64,000 nucleotides of DNA from Cordylochernes scorpioides (GCA_030710605.1 CP092877.1:72687006-72751005), one strand, 5' to 3'. Numbered from the stretch's first letter, positions 22,625 through 33,712 are shown. Program-made: numbers and translations. The notes: generated by a model not told the origin, from the sequence alone.

Positions 22625-23470
22625 ATGTGGACGTAGGATGGTACGGTAGAGTTCAAGGACTGTAGGATGGTACGGTAGGGTCTGTGGACTGTAGGATGGT
22701 ACGGTAGAGTCTGTGGACTGTAGGATGGTACGGTAGGATTCAAGGACTGTAGGATGGTACGGTAGAGTCTGTGGACTGTAGGATTGTACGGTAGGGTTCA
22801 AGGACTGTAGGATGGTACGGTAGAGTCTGTGGACTGTAGGATGGTACGGTAGGGTTCAAGGACTGTAGGATGGTACGGTAGAGTCTGTGGACTGTAGGAT
22901 GGTACGGTAGGGTTCAAGGACTGTAGGATGGTACGGTAGAGTTCAAGGACTTTAGGATGGTACGGTAGAGTTTGTGGACTGTAGGATGGTAGGGTAGAGT
23001 CTGTGGACTGTAGGATGGTACGGTAGGGTTCAAGGACTGTAGGATGGTACGGTAGAGTTTGTGGACTGTAGGATGGTACGGTAGAGTCTGTGGACTGTAG
23101 GATGGTACGGTAGAGTCTGTGGACTGTAGGATGGCACGGTAGAGTCTGTGGACTGTAGGATGGCACGGTAGAGTCTGTGGACTGTAGGATGATACAGTAG
23201 AGTCTGTGGACTGTAGGATGGTACGGTAGAGTCTGTGGACTGTAGGATGGTACGGTAGACTCTGTGGACTGTAGGATGGTACGGTAGAGTCTGTGGACTG
23301 TAGGATGATACAGTAGAGTCTGTGGACTGTAGGATGGTACGGTAGAATCTGTGGACTGTAGGATAGGGTACGGTAGAGTCTGTGGACTGTAGGATGATAC
23401 AGTAGAGTCTGTGGACTGTAGGATGATACAGTAGAGTCTGTGGACTGTAGGATATGGTACAGTAGATGCG
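22625..23470. repeat. 29-bp minisatellite, about 29 copies
   Basis: The unit is GTCTGTGGACTGTAGGATGG plus TACGGTAGA, with GTTCAAGGACT alternates in the left half. Stop-free in several minus-strand frames because of its composition; not coding. Confidence 0.9.
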
Positions 23471-24110
23471 GAAGCCTGTAGAAGGTAGGGCGTGACACAA
23501 CGTAGTATCTACCTGAGTGACACGTGGGATGTCACCGTCCTTGGACTCTCCGTCCGTGTTTATCAGACGGACGTAGCTCAAACAACCTGTTTTGATGGCA
23601 AAATATATTTTTGTCAACTACACTCGGATGACAAAACACTGTACTCTTGTTACGTCGCCAATTATGTGACATTTATTGCAGTTTCCCAACACCGTGGAAA
23701 TGCCTAACGATATATATATATAGAGAGAGAGAAATTGATTTGTGTTGTGTAATATTGACATGCAAAAAAAAGAACACCTATTCCTCAACCAAAAAAAAAA
23801 TTGAAATTTATTTGATACTTTTTTTTAACCAGATTTTTGATTGATCTTATTACCATCTTCTGAAGGACGTTATGACATTTGCTTTGTACTGATGAAGGCC
23901 ATAGCTCCGAAATCATTGTAAAAGTATAAACTTATTGGTTTTGGTTTGCATTGAAACGACAAAAGTTAGAATCTCGGCTTATTGACTCTTCTGATTTTTC
24001 TTTCTCATGTAACTCTATCCTATTTTTTCTGTATATTTAAGACGTATAGATCCCTTGAAAATAAATCGATTGTATCCACTGAAAAAGTTTCTTCAATAAT
24101 ATATTCAGTT
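23471..24110. other. Unassigned region
   Basis: Contains short frames at 23492-23707 and 23982-24209 without recognisable domains, and a (TA)/(GA) microsatellite at 23711-23730. I see no gene structure. Confidence 0.3.
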
Positions 24111-24300
24111 TTTATAATACCATATAATGCGGCTATTCCTCCCATTCCTGGACACTTTTTCCGTTCATCATTACTCTTTACAATTCATCCTTTCATACTT
24201 CATCCCTAAGGATAGGAATAGTCATTATTTCTCCTTAAAATAATTAAAATTACCATTTTTCGTTCTGTAAAAAGAAACATTTGCGATAAAACTTGTTAAA
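24110..24300. mobile_element. Foldback MITE family B, partial
   Basis: Contains CCATATAATGCGGC, CCGTTCATCATTACTCTTTA and CATTATTTCTCCTTAAAATA. One arm only. Confidence 0.55.
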
Positions 24301-24430
24301 AAGGTAGAACTATTATAAATGAATATCATTCTAAGAGCGGTTCATATTGATCCTGTCCTTGTGTGAAGGAGAACTCTCTCAAGATGGAGTAGCCTTCCTT
24401 CCTGAGAACAGTTTTTTTTTTTATATTTAA

Positions 24431-24793
24431 CTAGACGGGTGACCCGGGCTTCGCCCCGGGATTGACCCGTGTGCATATCTACCCGAGTGATATATATTTA
24501 GATAAGATTTTTTTTATAATTGTTTGTTATTAGCATTATCTATTTGTTTGCATCAGCATAATTTAATTTAATCTTTGATAGAGGGCGCTGTTCGTGAGCT
24601 AAGTAGAATAATTTGAATATATAGTTTTAATAATTGATTTATATATTTTTTTAAAATAGCCTATCGTCTTCCCCGTATTTTTTTACCTATGTATGGAAAT
24701 TTTGGTTTGAATTAGTGAACTACTGCGAATTTGTATACCGGACATACAAACACACAAACAAACATACCAACATTCATTTATATATATATAGAT
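24431..24793 (-). mobile_element. Non-autonomous Helitron-like element, copy 2
   Basis: Reverse copy of 4472-4843 over its entire length, with the GC palindrome CCCGGGCTTCGCCCCGGG at 24447 and the TATATATATA end near 24790. The two copies look about 95% identical by eye, implying recent spread or conversion. Confidence 0.55.
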
Positions 24794-25129
24794 TAATAAA
24801 TTGTAAATTCTTGTTAATTTTTTTGTATTAATTGACTAAGAATGTCAATGAATTATTTTTGAATTGTCTTGATTAGTTGGATATCAAAATTTGAGAGAAG
24901 AGGTCTGGATTGAGGAAGTAAAAGCAGTAACTGCTCACAAAAGTGTATTGGCAATGGGTAAACTACGGAATTGTGTAGTAACTCATTCTTTTATCACCAT
25001 TTAGTAAAGTATTATACTAGCGTGCTAAACATCGCTTTGATACATGATTAAAGGGAGAGGTACTCTTCTAGGTACATTTAATTAAGTATTAACGGAAACG
25101 CCTGTTAAAAAGTATTTGAAAGCGCTCTT

Positions 25130-25650
25130 GCAGACACTAAATAGATTATAGACTTCACTTCTATTAATAATTGACAATATGACCCAGAATAAGTATATTG
25201 CTACGGCGTTTTATGGTTTCCACAAGTCCATATCTCAGAAGAAGGCCAAGTGACACTCACTCCTCACTTTCTTACTGCTACTCTTTTTGTGTTGTTTTTC
25301 TTGCTTCCCTCTTTCTCTTTCTTATTTTTTTCTTTTTTGACGTGACAACGTCTTAAATTAGGTTGCGGCTGGGAGTCACTTATGAAAAAGTGTAACGCCC
25401 GGTAACGTTACGATGAGTCACCGAACGAGAGTGCTGCGCGCGCAGCGCTAGAGAATTAGGCGCATTGAATCGGCGCATGCTTGTCTCTGTCTTTGTCTTT
25501 CTCGAACGTTCTTGGCGTTGGAAAAACAAGAAAGCGTCATAATACAAGTTCACACGTGTGGTTAAAGTATCGTCAGCTGTGTCTGTAGTGAAAATGTGGA
25601 GTGCTTAGATTCGTCATTTACAACAACTACAACAATAAAGGTAAATAATT
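25130..25650 (+). mobile_element. Possible 5' region of a large mobile element
   Basis: 25152-25300 is repeated almost exactly at 63857-64000. It is followed by a GC-richer block (25350-25560) with palindromes GTAACGTTAC and CTGCGCGCGCAG. The block precedes an endonuclease-domain fragment at 26094. Together they could be parts of one broken Helentron-like or other large transposon, but the link is inferred from position only. Confidence 0.35.
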
Positions 25651-25844
25651 GTACACTGATATTTCATTATCGTAAACTATGATTGATTGATTAATTGTTA
25701 GATTGACACAAAAGTTGAGAAACTGAGTTTATAGGTTATGTCATACTATTGATAAATGTTGATAGTGTTAAGTAAATTATTAGTTTAAAATTAATTAATT
25801 AATTAATTATTATTTTACAAATTTTAAATAGTTTCAAATTTATT

Positions 25845-26100
25845 TAGCAAAAATTTGAACCTTCGATCTGAATAAATGTTTTGATTTTCGAATTGATTCT
25901 TTAAAATTACAAATATTAAGAAAAAGTGGCAGATATAAGAAAACTTTATTTAAACTGTGTTGAGCAAGAATTTTAACATCTAATTTAAGTAAATGTTTTA
26001 ATTTTCAACTTCATCATTTACAATTACAAATTTTATTTAATTTCAAATTTATTTAGCAAAAATTTGAACCTTCGATCTGAATAAGTGTTTTGATTTTCAA
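25845..26100. repeat. Local duplication
   Basis: The stretch TTTATTTAGCAAAAATTTGA with its following CCTTCGATCTGAATAA occurs at about 25839 and 26048, about 208 bp apart. Confidence 0.6.
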
Positions 26101-26642
26101 ATAACAACGCGGCTGGTGGAGTGGCGATCTATCGTAAATTATCATCGACATCTACGGCGGAAGTGTTCCAAGTTGCGATTACAGACGTAACTCGTGTCAT
26201 TAAAACCAAGGGTGACATGTGCATGACTGAAGTTACTTGCTTCGCCGCTAATACTAGCTTCAAGTTTATACTCGGTGCTGTATATATTCATCCAGGAGCT
26301 AGTATGCAGGATATTGGAATGTTACTATGGCAAGGACTCGGTCCGTACATTCACAACAGCCAGTACGTGCCACCGTTCGTGCAAGTTGATTCTAGTATAC
26401 CGATTCTTCTGTGTGGTGATTTTAACAAAAACGTAAAGCCTGACAACTCGTTTCTTAAATTCATGAAAAATACGTATAATCTTGATTGCGTATCAAACGT
26501 TTCTAAGTCAACTACGTTAAAAGGAACAACTATCGACTTGACTTTCGCAAGACACATTACAGCAGAAACACTTCCTTTCATTTCATATTTCTCCTATCAT
26601 CGTCCTATCCTCAACAAAATCACTCAAATAGGAATTAGTTAA
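26094..26642 (+). pseudogene. Endonuclease/exonuclease/phosphatase (EEP) domain fragment
   Basis: About 180 codons open to a TAA at 26640, preceded by an in-frame stop at 26091. It starts NNAAGGVAIYR, which is the mid-N-terminal part of an EEP (APE-like) nuclease, and contains LLCGDFN (26406-26426) with the catalytic Asp/Asn, then TTIDLTF (from 26526) and SYHRPI (near 26595) where the catalytic His is expected. The N-terminal part with the metal-binding Glu is missing. EEP domains occur in non-LTR retrotransposons and at the C-terminal end of Helentron proteins. The SYHRPIL ending reminds me of the latter, but that assignment is from memory. No GT/AG exon boundary is obvious, so it is probably a truncated relic. 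Confidence 0.6.
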
Positions 26643-26819
26643 GTTTACCTGTACAATGTTTTAGTAAACAAAATATATTTCTATAGTTAAAATTTGTGCA
26701 ATTCTTATTTTCATTCAATTCCTTGTTCCTATTGTGCAATTTAATTATATTCATATCAATAAATATTCTACCGTTGTCACGTAAAATCTTCGCCCGTAAA
26801 ACCGACTTTACAGGCAACC

Positions 26820-26948
26820 ATTGTTTTTTTTTTCTTTTTCTTCTGTCTATATCGTTGTTTCCTTTGTCTCACTGCTTTGTTCTTATGCATACCTCTGGTG
26901 AATCCTGTATAGGGTCAGTGACCCTAAATAAAGGCTTTTTGTTGTTGT
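26820..26948 (+). mobile_element. LINE 3' tail with (GTT)n
   Basis: GAATCCTGTATAGGGTCAGT then GACCCTAAATAAAGGC and GTTGTTG. This is the family whose tail is also inserted in the U6 satellite at 20024-20069. Confidence 0.65.
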
Positions 26949-27346
26949 AAATAGATTATAGAACGACGTTTAAAAGATAATCATATAGCATGATCTCTTT
27001 GGTATCTCAAAACACATTGGCCATGACCTTTCCGGCAGGAACTACTCTAGCGAACAAGTTGAAACTTGTCCTACGAAATAATGAGATGCGCGCGTAGGGA
27101 GGAAACGTAGTCTTTTGCCGATTGGAAAGGCATCTCTGGGTCAGGCTGAGAAAGTTTCACATTACTCTTTGTGTGTTTATTTTCTTATTCTTTTCTGTAT
27201 CTTTCCAATTATATAAGTAGCACTGTGTCTTGTAATACTGTATAGCCTTAGAACAGGGGTCGGCAAAGTCGCGAGCCACATGTGGTTCTTTGAATATGAA
27301 GCTGCTGCTCTTTATAAAGTTCCATACGTAAATATTATTTATGCGA

Positions 27347-27475
27347 ATACTACAACAACAACAACAAAAGCCTTTATTTAGGGCATTCCGCCCCATATAG
27401 GATTCGCCGTATTTACACATCAACAAGAGGAGAGGGAAGAGGAAACATTTACAACAAAATAAAATTTGTCTCACA
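27347..27475 (-). mobile_element. LINE 3' tail, reverse
   Basis: (CAA)n at 27352-27366, then AAAGCCTTTATTTAGGGC and CCCATATAGGATTCGCCG. 5' truncated. Confidence 0.6.
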
Positions 27476-27631
27476 TTCAGTTACCTATTTACAGATAGGT
27501 CATCCTCCAGTATCCTTTGCCCTGCATTCTTTCTCATACGTCCAGCTTCTGTGCAGAACTTAAAGTATCTAACAATCAGTAATTCATCATCCAGAGCTGA
27601 AGAGAGAAGTTGACATATGCGATGGTATCAA

Positions 27632-28012
27632 CAACAACAACAAAAAAAAACTTTATTAAGACCTTTTAGTCTCATACAGATTCTCCAAGCAGAAATGTAG
27701 GATACATGCAGGAAAAAAGTACCTTAATGGTAATATGATATTTATATACAGGAAAAATTATATAAAGACAATCAAGCTAATAGATTAGTCTGAGTAAATT
27801 GGAGGAAAAGAAATTTATTATACATGGATTTACCACGGATTCACCGCAAATGAAGATAAAAAAGATGCGATGGTATCTAAATTGACCAAAGTTAGGGCTT
27901 GGGAAAATTTCAGTACGTTTTTCTGTTAAGAGAGGGCATTGGAAGAAATAGTGAACCAAATTATCATCCATGAGATCCTTACAAAGTAAACAGTTCCGGC
28001 CATTTTATTTTT
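27632..28012 (-). pseudogene. LINE C-terminal frame and 3' UTR, reverse
   Basis: The minus-strand frame (27777 to about 28005) reads NCLLCKDLMDDNLVHYFFQC, a C-x2-C...H...C terminal knuckle of a non-LTR polyprotein, followed by a short C-terminus. The 3' UTR ends with GTCTTAATAAAG and GTT repeats (27632-27650 as CAA). Same tail family as 7740-7830. Confidence 0.7.
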
Positions 28013-28184
28013 TTCTAGAAGTATTTTCTTTCTTCCCTGAAAAAATGCCATAAAATTTATGCGAGTACTATTTATTTTTGGTAAGAAAAAAAAAAGTGTC
28101 GCTCTTTAAAAATTTTAAATTTTGTTAATTTCAATTTTTTTTTTTTTTACTCTTCCGACTCAAAGTTTGCCGACCCCCTGCCTA

Positions 28185-28600
28185 GAAAACAAACGGTATG
28201 CTAAAAAACTTTGAGTTGCACGATAAGGAGATGCCTTTTTCATAATTTATGAACCTTATCCCAGAACAATATCACATTTGTATTATTTTTTCACATTGTG
28301 TCGCGGTCTCACGCAATTCTGGCCTTAACTACCCGTTTCATGATTTTTCAAGATGCCTGAAGGACCAGTTTTTTTGGTCGTTGAGGTACAGCTTGCACCA
28401 CGCTGATGAGGGCCAACAGCCCGAAACGCGTACGTGGTTAGCTTTTTTTTTTTATTAATCAAGAATGGGTATTTGACCAATTCTGGAATAATTCAGAAAT
28501 CAACGAGAATAGTTGATATTTATTCCGATAAATGGCGTAAGCCATCAGCAACTTTTAGTTGCACGATAAGGAGATGCCTTTTTCATAAGGTATGCTAAAA
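28185..28600. mobile_element. Dispersed element family D
   Basis: The block AGTTGCACGATAAGGAGATG occurs at 28214 and 28557, and the core GGCGTAAGCCATCAGCAAC near 28533 recurs at 30265 (inverse), 42350, 43920 and 62665. GCCAACAGCCCGAAACGCG (28411) recurs in inverse at 30930. A transposon family whose ends I cannot fix. Confidence 0.45.
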
Positions 28601-28747
28601 GTCATCTAAAAGTTAATGCGGAGATACAACTCCACGAATTGACCAAAGCAAAAGGTTTGAAGAATTTTCTAAATTGTTCACAAACTGTGCACCTCAAGTT
28701 CTGTAGAGTTGTTTGACAAATTCAATTAACTGTAAACATCTTTGAAT

Positions 28748-29245
28748 CATGGAGGATCGGCGTGGATGAATGGTTGGTCTAAACTGTTGGTTTTCGACCG
28801 CTACGACCTGGTATCGAATCCCACATGGGGCACTTTTTTCTAATAAAAAAAAAGTGATCCAATGGCCCCCGATTCTTTCAAAAGTCTAACCATAGCAGCG
28901 AGTGCTAGTAATCAAACGGGGCTCTGGTATACTTGTAAGTGCAAAATTCTAACTGCTCTTCACGTTTAGACACGCGCGCACACACAAAACTTTATTAAGA
29001 CCATCGTTCTTATACAGATTTACCACAGAAAGGAAGCATAGATAGAGCTCCTATACTCCAGGCAGCACCCAACAACAGCTTCCAGATCCGACGTATGTCC
29101 AATGGCCACACGTTCCTTCGTGCATACGTCAAGGTTAGCGTATCACTTTTCACATGTAGACATGTAGTGTACTTACAGTAAAAGCAATTGCTATCTACTA
29201 CCAACCATGATTATCATGGTTTGTACCACGTGTACTAGGGATAAT
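28748..29245 (+). mobile_element. SINE-A split by a LINE-tail insertion
   Basis: The tRNA-like head at 28755-28835 and body to about 28975 are followed by an unrelated insertion (28976-29141), after which the body resumes (ACTTTTCACATGTAGACATG) to GGGATAA at 29243. The insertion carries CACACACAAAACTTTATTAA, the reverse of a LINE-type 3' tail. Nested order: SINE first, LINE tail later. Confidence 0.75.
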
Positions 29246-29632
29246 TTTTTAAATAATCATTGAATCAGGAATGCCATAAGTGTTTCCAATCTCTATTTGT
29301 ATAGTAAGTGGATAAATATGGCGGTGTGAAGTTATGTAAAATGGGCGAGGTATTGGTGTAATTGGGAAGAAGAAGAAGAGAAGCTGTGGGTGTGTGTTAG
29401 GTGGCAGATGTTGGGCGCGTGACAGATGTAAGGGGGGGGGGGAGGTATCCCAGCTGTCCATATCACCTGCTGGACCATACCGCACGTGGCTTCCATCAGT
29501 ATAGCTAGTTCTGGTCATCTTGAACTCTGCCCAGCATTCTTGGGTGGTATAGCGAAGAAACACAAGTAGGAGAGAAAAGCTTCTTTTATAAAAGAACTTG
29601 TCCTTGCTTCTTCTATATTCTGTTCCAAAATA

Positions 29633-30000
29633 CACACACACACAAAAACCTTTATTAAGACACACAGGTCTTACAGAGGATTCTCCTTGGGGTTACAAGA
29701 CGGAGAAACCTATGAAAGTGGGAAATATACAATGGGGTAAAAATAGAGAAAGATTATATACACATGGTAAATATATACAGGGGAAAATAAGAATATGGAT
29801 TTGGAAATATGGGTGGGAGAAGTGGAGAGCGAAAAGAGGAAAGAAAACAGGTATTTACATATGGAACATACATATAATTGAACAAGTCAATTTAAGCTCT
29901 TCTGCTCACACAGCACAGGTGGACCATGGCTTTTTTCAAGAAATCTTTAAGAGATTTTTCAGGAAAATCCGAGTGTTCAGAGTTGTAAGGTAAACACCGT
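29633..30000 (-). mobile_element. (TG)-tailed short retroelement, full length, 15-bp TSD
   Basis: 368 bp between perfect copies of TTCTGTTCCAAAATA (29618-29632 and 30001-30015). On the minus strand it starts ACGGTGTTTACC, contains a short frame ending in VHLCCVSRRA, and ends with GTCTTAATAAAGGTTTTTGT and (GT)n. The 5' boundary agrees with the copies at 11735 and 50998, so this is a defined unit of about 365 bp rather than random LINE truncation. It has no visible Pol III boxes. Confidence 0.85.
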
Positions 30001-30182
30001 TTCTGTTCCAAAATAACTTTATTAGGTACCGCTCAAAAAGGACAACCTAGTTTATGATAATTACAACAGTGAATAATATGTGAAGGTTATTCACATATTA
30101 AACAAAATGTAAACGCGAGATACAATACCGGTTCATGACTGTCGGGAATCGAGGGTGTTACCCACTCGTCCACCGACTTCTT
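30001..30182 (-). mobile_element. tRNA-derived SINE (family SINE-B)
   Basis: On the minus strand the head is AGTCGGTGGACGAGTGGG with a degenerate box B near 30137, then a body containing GTGAATAACCTTCACATATT, and an end near TGAGCGGTACCTAATAAAG. Relatives are at 40917-41527 and 53085-53240. Confidence 0.7.
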
Positions 30183-30335
30183 TTTGGTTCTGCTCTAGCA
30201 AATAGTGAGATACCATTGTCTTAATTCAGAAAGAGAAAAAGGACATTTTCTTATCGTTCAACTGAAAGTTGTTGATGGCTTACGCCATCTATCGGAATAA
30301 ATATAAACTATAATACAATATAATATAATGCGGCT

Positions 30336-30608
30336 TGTGATTGTAAAACGACATTTGAAAATTATCCCGCATGTTTTTCTTTCCAACGAAAAATCAAAAT
30401 TTATTTCAAGGAGAAATAACGATTATTTCCAACCTTTGGGATGAGGTATGAAAAGGTGAATTGTGAAGATTAATGATAAACGGAAAAATAACCTTTTCAT
30501 ACCTTATCCTAAAGGTTATAAATAATCGTTATTTCTCCTTAAAATAAATTTTGATTTTTCGTTGAAAAGAAACACATGCGGGGTAGTTTTCAAATGTCGT
30601 TTTACAAA
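30336..30608. mobile_element. Foldback MITE family B, complete
   Basis: About 135-bp arms, from TTGTGATTGTAAAACGACAT to ATGTCGTTTTACAA, are near-perfect inverted copies meeting around 30485-30490. Nearly the whole element is a palindrome. Confidence 0.8.
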
Positions 30609-30656
30609 TATAAACTATTTATTGATTTTTTTATTATTATAGAATTAGCCAAATAC

Positions 30657-30880
30657 ACACACAAAAGCCTTTATTAAGACACACAGGTCTTACAGAAGAT
30701 TCTCCTTGGGGTTACAGGACGGAAAAACCTATGAAAGTGGGAAATAAAAAATGGAGAAAGATTATATACATATGGTAAATATATACAGATTATAAGAAAG
30801 AATAAAAAAATAAGAAAGAAAAAAAAAATTTGGAAATATGGATGGGAGAAGTGAGAGCGAAAAGAGGAAAGAAAACAGGT
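30657..30880 (-). mobile_element. (TG)-tailed retroelement, 5' truncated, 14-bp TSD
   Basis: Flanked by perfect AATTAGCCAAATAC copies (30643-30656 and 30881-30894). The insert ends at GAAAACAGGT and so is 5' truncated relative to the 368-bp copy. It splits a family D element. Confidence 0.85.
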
Positions 30881-31302
30881 AATTAGCCAAATACCCATTC
30901 TTGATTAATCAAGAAAAGCTAACCACGGACGCGTTTCGGGCTGTTGGCCCTTTCCATTATCATTGTCTTAATTCTTGTTTGGTATAGAAGAAAACACACA
31001 AGTATGGGAGAAGAGCTTCTTTTATAAGAGGACTTGTGTTTCTTCTTTAGTGAATAGGGGATTAGGGCTGTCTTAATTCTTGTTTGATATTTGAAGACAC
31101 TTCAATGGTAAAGAGAGAAATTGATTATGAAACTGTAGAAGGAGGTCTAGCCCGAAAGCTTTTAAGATTATTCTCTTACATATAAAGCTTTACTCTCTCA
31201 GACTTGTTTTTCTTCTTTTATAGTACCTAGGGAGATTATGGTTGCCTTGATTCTTGTTTGATCTTTGAAGACACTTCAATGGTAAAGAAAGAAATATGAT
31301 AT

Positions 31303-31983
31303 TGCCACGTGGAAAATTAGGGAAGACCAACTTCGGGATGATACAACAATTTCAGGCAAGAACAAACTATGAATGATAAACAAAAGATAAGCAAAATAGG
31401 GAAGTTTACAGAGTATAGCAAAATATAAACAAAAAAATAATACTCTGCTAATAAAATAATAAATAATTTGTTAAATAGCTCCTTCCCTATGGAACTGTGA
31501 CCCACAGCTAGCAATTATTGTAGGTACTGACATGGATCTGACGTGCTTCTGCCAAGGATTCCATCGGAGTGTTGGAACTTTGTCTTTAGTACCATTGCGT
31601 CTTTTTTCTTGCGGCGTGAAGAGCGGCTTTGTCGTCGTATCGTCTATAGGGATATCGTCATCTTGGAGGGAAGTCTTGGCTTTGACACGTCGGTGGAATC
31701 CTGGAGCGAGTCTCCGAAAATATAGATCACAGCACCCATGACATCTAGATCTTTTCGGCGATCTTCAGTTTGTCTTCCCTAATTTACCCAGCATCTCCAC
31801 CAAAATGCCACGTGGAAAATTAGGGAAGACCAACTTCGGGATGATACAACAATTTATTTCAGGCAAGAACAAACTATGAATGATAAACAAAAGATAAGCA
31901 AAAGAGGGAAGAAGTGTACAGAGTATAGCAAAATATAAACATAAAAATAATCCTCTGCTAATAAAATAATAAATACTTTGTTA
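31303..31983. mobile_element. Possible TRIM-like element with direct repeats
   Basis: About 175-bp direct repeats (31303-31473 and 31806-31983), both starting TGCCACGTGGAAAATTAGGG, enclose about 330 bp without a long frame. This suggests a terminal-repeat retrotransposon in miniature, but I could not see a matching target-site duplication, a primer-binding site or a CA end. A tandem duplication is the alternative. Confidence 0.4.
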
Positions 31984-32112
31984 GAATATCATTTTACCAG
32001 CATGTATCATCCACCACGCACGTATAATTTCAAAATTTTGTTTTTCAAACAGAAATAATGTAGTATATTTTTCTCTTAATATATAATAAGTATTTAAAAT
32101 ATTTATATAATA

Positions 32113-32515
32113 ATGTATATAGACGCGAGACATCTACTTCTGGAGTGCCCAATTTTCCGGGATTTTAGGGAAAATAGATTTGGTCGTATTGGACAGCTTG
32201 ATGAATTTGTAGACAAAAAAGAAAAGTATAAAAATTTTGATCAATTTTGTAAATACATATACAACTTTCTCTTGAATTGGAAAAAAGAGAAGGAATCTTA
32301 GAAAAAAAAAGAACTGCGATGCTTGCTCTGTGTGTTTTGTTTTGTTGTTTGCTTTTCTCTTTGGACAATTTTCTTTAGTTAATTTATGTAAAATAATGAA
32401 TTGAACAGGATTGTATATAGCCGAATTGCTGTAATGCAGTGAAAGGTATTGACGCAAATATCCCAGAGTTTGGGATATCGCGTTTCATGATGTTAATAAA
32501 GTTACTATAATGTAT
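32113..32515 (+). pseudogene. LINE C-terminal frame and 3' UTR
   Basis: The frame 32113-32301 includes DARHLLLECPIFRDF, the H...C part of the terminal knuckle of non-LTR elements, then a lysine-rich end. The 3' UTR holds a hairpin AAATATCCC...GGGATATCGCG and ends AATAAAGTTACTA. Same family hairpin as 5390-5440. Confidence 0.65.
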
Positions 32516-32555
32516 GTAAAAATTGTATTTATTATTAATTTAATATAATATAATG

Positions 32556-32850
32556 CGGCCTATGATTATAAAACGACATTTGAAATACTATACCGCATGT
32601 GTTTCTTTTCAGCGAAAATTCAAAATTTATTTCAAGGAGAAATAACGATTATTTCTAACCTTTTGGATGAGGTATGTAAGGGTGAATTGTGAAGAGGATT
32701 ATTTTTCCGTTTATCATTACTCTTCACAATTCACCCTTTCATACCTCATCCGAAGGTTAGAAATAATCGTTATTTCTCCTTGAAATAAATTTTGAATTTT
32801 CGCTGAAAAGAAACACATGCGGGATAGTATTTCAAATGTCGTTTTATTAT
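32556..32850. mobile_element. Foldback MITE family B, complete
   Basis: Arms from ATAAAACGACATTTGAAATA to TATTTCAAATGTCGTTTTAT, about 140 bp each, with a short asymmetric centre near 32700. The best preserved copy in the window. Confidence 0.8.
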
Positions 32851-33447
32851 TAATTTGTTAACGTGATAATCCTGTTAAAGGACTGACAAGTCCAAAAGCT
32901 TGAAAATAAAAAGTTGTACAATAAACTTAACCCTGGAAACTCTATTTATTTTATAAAAAGAGAAATAAATGTATAGGTGAAATTATAATCAGAATGAATT
33001 CTGAAAATGTAACACACACAGAGAGAGAAATCGGTAGAGAAATGCATCAAAGAAAATCCAGGAAGCAAGAGAACACAAAGCGTTCCATTCTTAAAAACCA
33101 TTCCAATTAAGGAACATTCCAAAAACACTCCCCCCCTCCCCCCAAAAGATTTTTAAAAAATCAATATTCCAAATTAGCTCTATCCACATTCCTGATAACG
33201 CCGCCATCTTGGTGATCAACCGCTGCAGACGATCGTCTTTCTTGCGGCAGACGAAAAAGTTCTTCCCCACGGTCGGCTGTAGATTCTTGGAATGTTGAGG
33301 GATCTATTTATAGGATGGATGCGACTGGAACGACTTGTTCTTTGGATGGAATGGATAGCTTCCTTGGTGGTCGGGAAATCTAATTCTGCATTTTTTTGTT
33401 ATTGTCATCCCACATGGTGAGTGGATAGTGGCTTGAAATTGCATATA

Positions 33448-33681
33448 CAGTAGAACCTCCATGAGAAGACACCCGCGCTAGACGACACCTCTCTATAAAG
33501 GACAGAATGCGCAAGGATGACACGCAAAATCGTGAAGCGTTCTATAAAGGACAGTTTTCATTTGCAAAATTACCATTTTTACTATTTAGTAACTCTCCGG
33601 TAAGAGGACATCTCTCCCTAAAGGACATTTTGGCTCTGAAATTAAGTGTTATCCTTTATAGGGAGGTTCTATTGTACTGTA
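33448..33681 (+). mobile_element. pogo-like MITE carrying a U6 insertion
   Basis: Starts TACAGTAGAACCTCC and ends with the inverse GGAGGTTCTATTGTACTGTA, a terminal pattern typical of pogo/Tc1-mariner MITEs with TA target sites. The interior (CCTCTCTATAAAGGACAG, TTACCATTTTTACTATTTAG) matches the uninterrupted relatives at 54692-54870 and 50282-50430 in inverse orientation, except for a 49-bp addition at 33506-33554. Confidence 0.75.
33506..33554 (+). ncRNA. 5'-truncated U6 snRNA retrocopy with 14-bp TSD
   Basis: After AA, bases 33508-33541 equal the U6 3' part from TGCGCAAGG through GATGACACGC to GTGAAGCGTT. It is bounded by perfect TCTATAAAGGACAG copies at 33492-33505 and 33541-33554. Two related MITEs here show the empty site (inverse at about 54808-54835 and 50370-50392). 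This is strong evidence for target-primed reverse transcription of U6 RNA without poly-A. Confidence 0.92.
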
Positions 33682-33712
33682 AATGCAATACATGTTTATA
33701 TGAAACATACGT

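Noticed and set aside
22619-23617. Several minus-strand frames rich in proline, serine and tyrosine
   Set aside because: Products of the 29-bp minisatellite; overlapping frames show the same repeated residues.
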